DNA from: Amblyornis subalaris
Taxonomy: Eukaryota > Chordata > Aves > Passeriformes > Ptilonorhynchidae
Assembly: GCA_018881555.1 (NCBI GenBank)
Contig: JACAXG010000064.1
Coordinates: 744,001-808,000 of the forward strand
Reading direction: 5' to 3'
DNA length: 64,000 nt
This document shows positions 62,970-64,000 of this stretch, in pieces. The notes below the pieces were generated by a model. That model did no database searches. It had not been told where the DNA came from and saw nothing but the letters and a program-made list of their open reading frames with translations. A program made the position numbers and the translations under genes. The number at the start of each line of letters is the position of its first letter. Position 1 is the first letter of the stretch.

Positions 62970-63335
62970 TCCCTGTGTCTGGGCTTGTACGGCTGTGAGG
63001 TTTTATAAATACATCCTTAAAAACAGCCTTGGCCAGCTGCTAACCCACATGAGGCCAGGATAAAAGGAGCAGAGCACCAGCTGGTGTCAGTCAGCAGAAC
63101 GACGCCGGCTCCGCGAGCAGCAGATGCAGCTCGGTGGAAGTGGCTCACTTGGCACGCGTGTGACTTCTACCCCAGCAGAAGGACTTCCTCCACGGCCAGG
63201 CCTGAGGGCTGTGTCTCTAAGGCCTCATTCCTCTCCCCTCCTTGCCAAAACACCTCAAGAACTCATTGCTGCGTTATGAATGCTGCAAGGTGTCTCAGAA
63301 CGGCCATTTAGGCTAAAAATGGCGGCCAAAAAAAA
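62970..63335 (-). promoter_or_regulatory. Candidate COL22A1 core promoter / CpG-enriched segment
   Basis: This segment is CpG-enriched compared with its AT-rich surroundings (about a dozen CpGs between 63100 and 63330). On the minus strand a TATAAAA box lies at 63007-63001, and a CA dinucleotide about 31 bases downstream (near 62976) could serve as start. Upstream of it on the same strand are CAGCTG E-boxes at 63034-63039 and inside a perfect 12-bp palindrome CACCAGCTGGTG at 63075-63086, and YY1-like sites at 63301-63327. A donor-like CCAA|GTGAGC lies at 63149, so an untranslated exon could alternatively end there. A plus-strand ATAAAAGG at about 63060-63067 would allow a divergent start. Its position about 1.9 kb upstream of the signal-peptide exon fits a promoter, but this is inference; no first exon could be fixed. 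Confidence 0.35.
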
Positions 63336-64000
63336 GCCACAAATCTAATCAGAACATGTGGTTAAAATCTATAATCATAACCTGTGGTGGCTTTGATACA
63401 CATTCATGGTTCAATGTTATTCTTGTATTCAGGCCAAAATAGATCATTTTATCTGCTTTTATAGCATGAAGAATTGAACCAAGTCTGTTAACTTGCAACT
63501 ACTTTATGTACCAATATACCAGTGAAAGAAAATTGCCCCATTTAGAACAACAAGGCTCATGTCATGGCAAGAAAGTCTTCAGGGGTGTTAGAAGAAAAGT
63601 TGGAAAGAAAATACTTTTAGTGATGGGTTTTCCACACTTGTTTCTCTCCCACCTCAGTCTGCCACTTTGAGACTGAGCCCAGTTTGAAATTGCAGCAGCT
63701 GATCACTATTTATTTCCCTTTCCAGGAGAAATGGTCAAAAAGGAGCCAAAAGTGGGACAGTTTAGGCTTCAGAGTGATCCAAGGCTAAGAAATTCTGTTT
63801 AGTTGGCATTTCCAAATGCCCAACATGGAATTTTTTTTTATTACTATTATTTTTAGTTCAGTCTATCATGTGGGAATAATTTTCCTCAAGGAGGCCTAAG
63901 TCAATGCACATCATTTAAAAATACCTCCCATTTTCTTTTTATTTCACAAATATCGCTTTGGGATTCCCTTGTGACACATTAAGATGCATTAAGTGATATT
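63336..64000. other. Upstream flanking DNA, no gene seen
   Basis: AT-rich sequence beyond the promoter candidate. No open frame, repeat or splice-bounded segment could be supported here. If the promoter call is right, this is 5' intergenic DNA of COL22A1. Confidence 0.4.

Noticed and set aside
1..64000. CRISPR arrays, tRNA or rRNA genes, bacterial-type operons
   Set aside because: No regularly spaced identical repeats, no cloverleaf-like segments and no bacterial gene organisation were seen; the window is avian intronic DNA.

Overview
This is a vertebrate, almost certainly avian, nuclear genomic window. Two things point to a bird: it is littered with 5'-truncated CR1 LINE copies, many ending in the typical short tandem tail built on ATTCTATG, and it holds LTR pieces of avian endogenous-retrovirus type. 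The only protein-coding gene I can support lies on the minus strand and matches the 5' part of COL22A1 (collagen XXII alpha-1, a FACIT-type collagen of tissue junctions). The recognition comes from memory of the family and was not checked by a search.

Gene layout, read right to left on the minus strand: candidate promoter at about 62970-63335; an exon carrying 5'UTR plus signal peptide (60941-61105, ATG at 61037); an exon encoding the entire von Willebrand factor A domain (56199-56765); a 75-nt linker exon (22065-22139); and a 112-nt exon that begins the thrombospondin N-terminal-like (TSPN/LamG) domain (5084-5195). The introns between them are about 4.2, 34.1 and 16.9 kb. All internal boundaries have GT-AG ends and the reading phase is kept (1-1, 1-1, then phase 2 out), so the exons join into one open frame of about 283 complete codons plus two bases. 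The remaining TSPN and all collagen-repeat exons must lie to the left of base 1. The untranslated first exon could not be placed.

Everything else is intronic or upstream non-coding DNA: about 19 CR1 fragments in both orientations, four LTR-type pieces (one nearly full-length solo LTR at 47270-47861), several simple-sequence tracts and a few GC-rich islands (35370-36060, 16180-16640, 62900-63330) that could be regulatory. I found no tRNA, rRNA, CRISPR array, intact retroviral gene or second gene. I also found no convincing undescribed system. The most useful leads are the promoter candidate with myogenic-type E-boxes, a start-stop upstream ORF just before the COL22A1 ATG, and the uneven distribution of isolated N bases.
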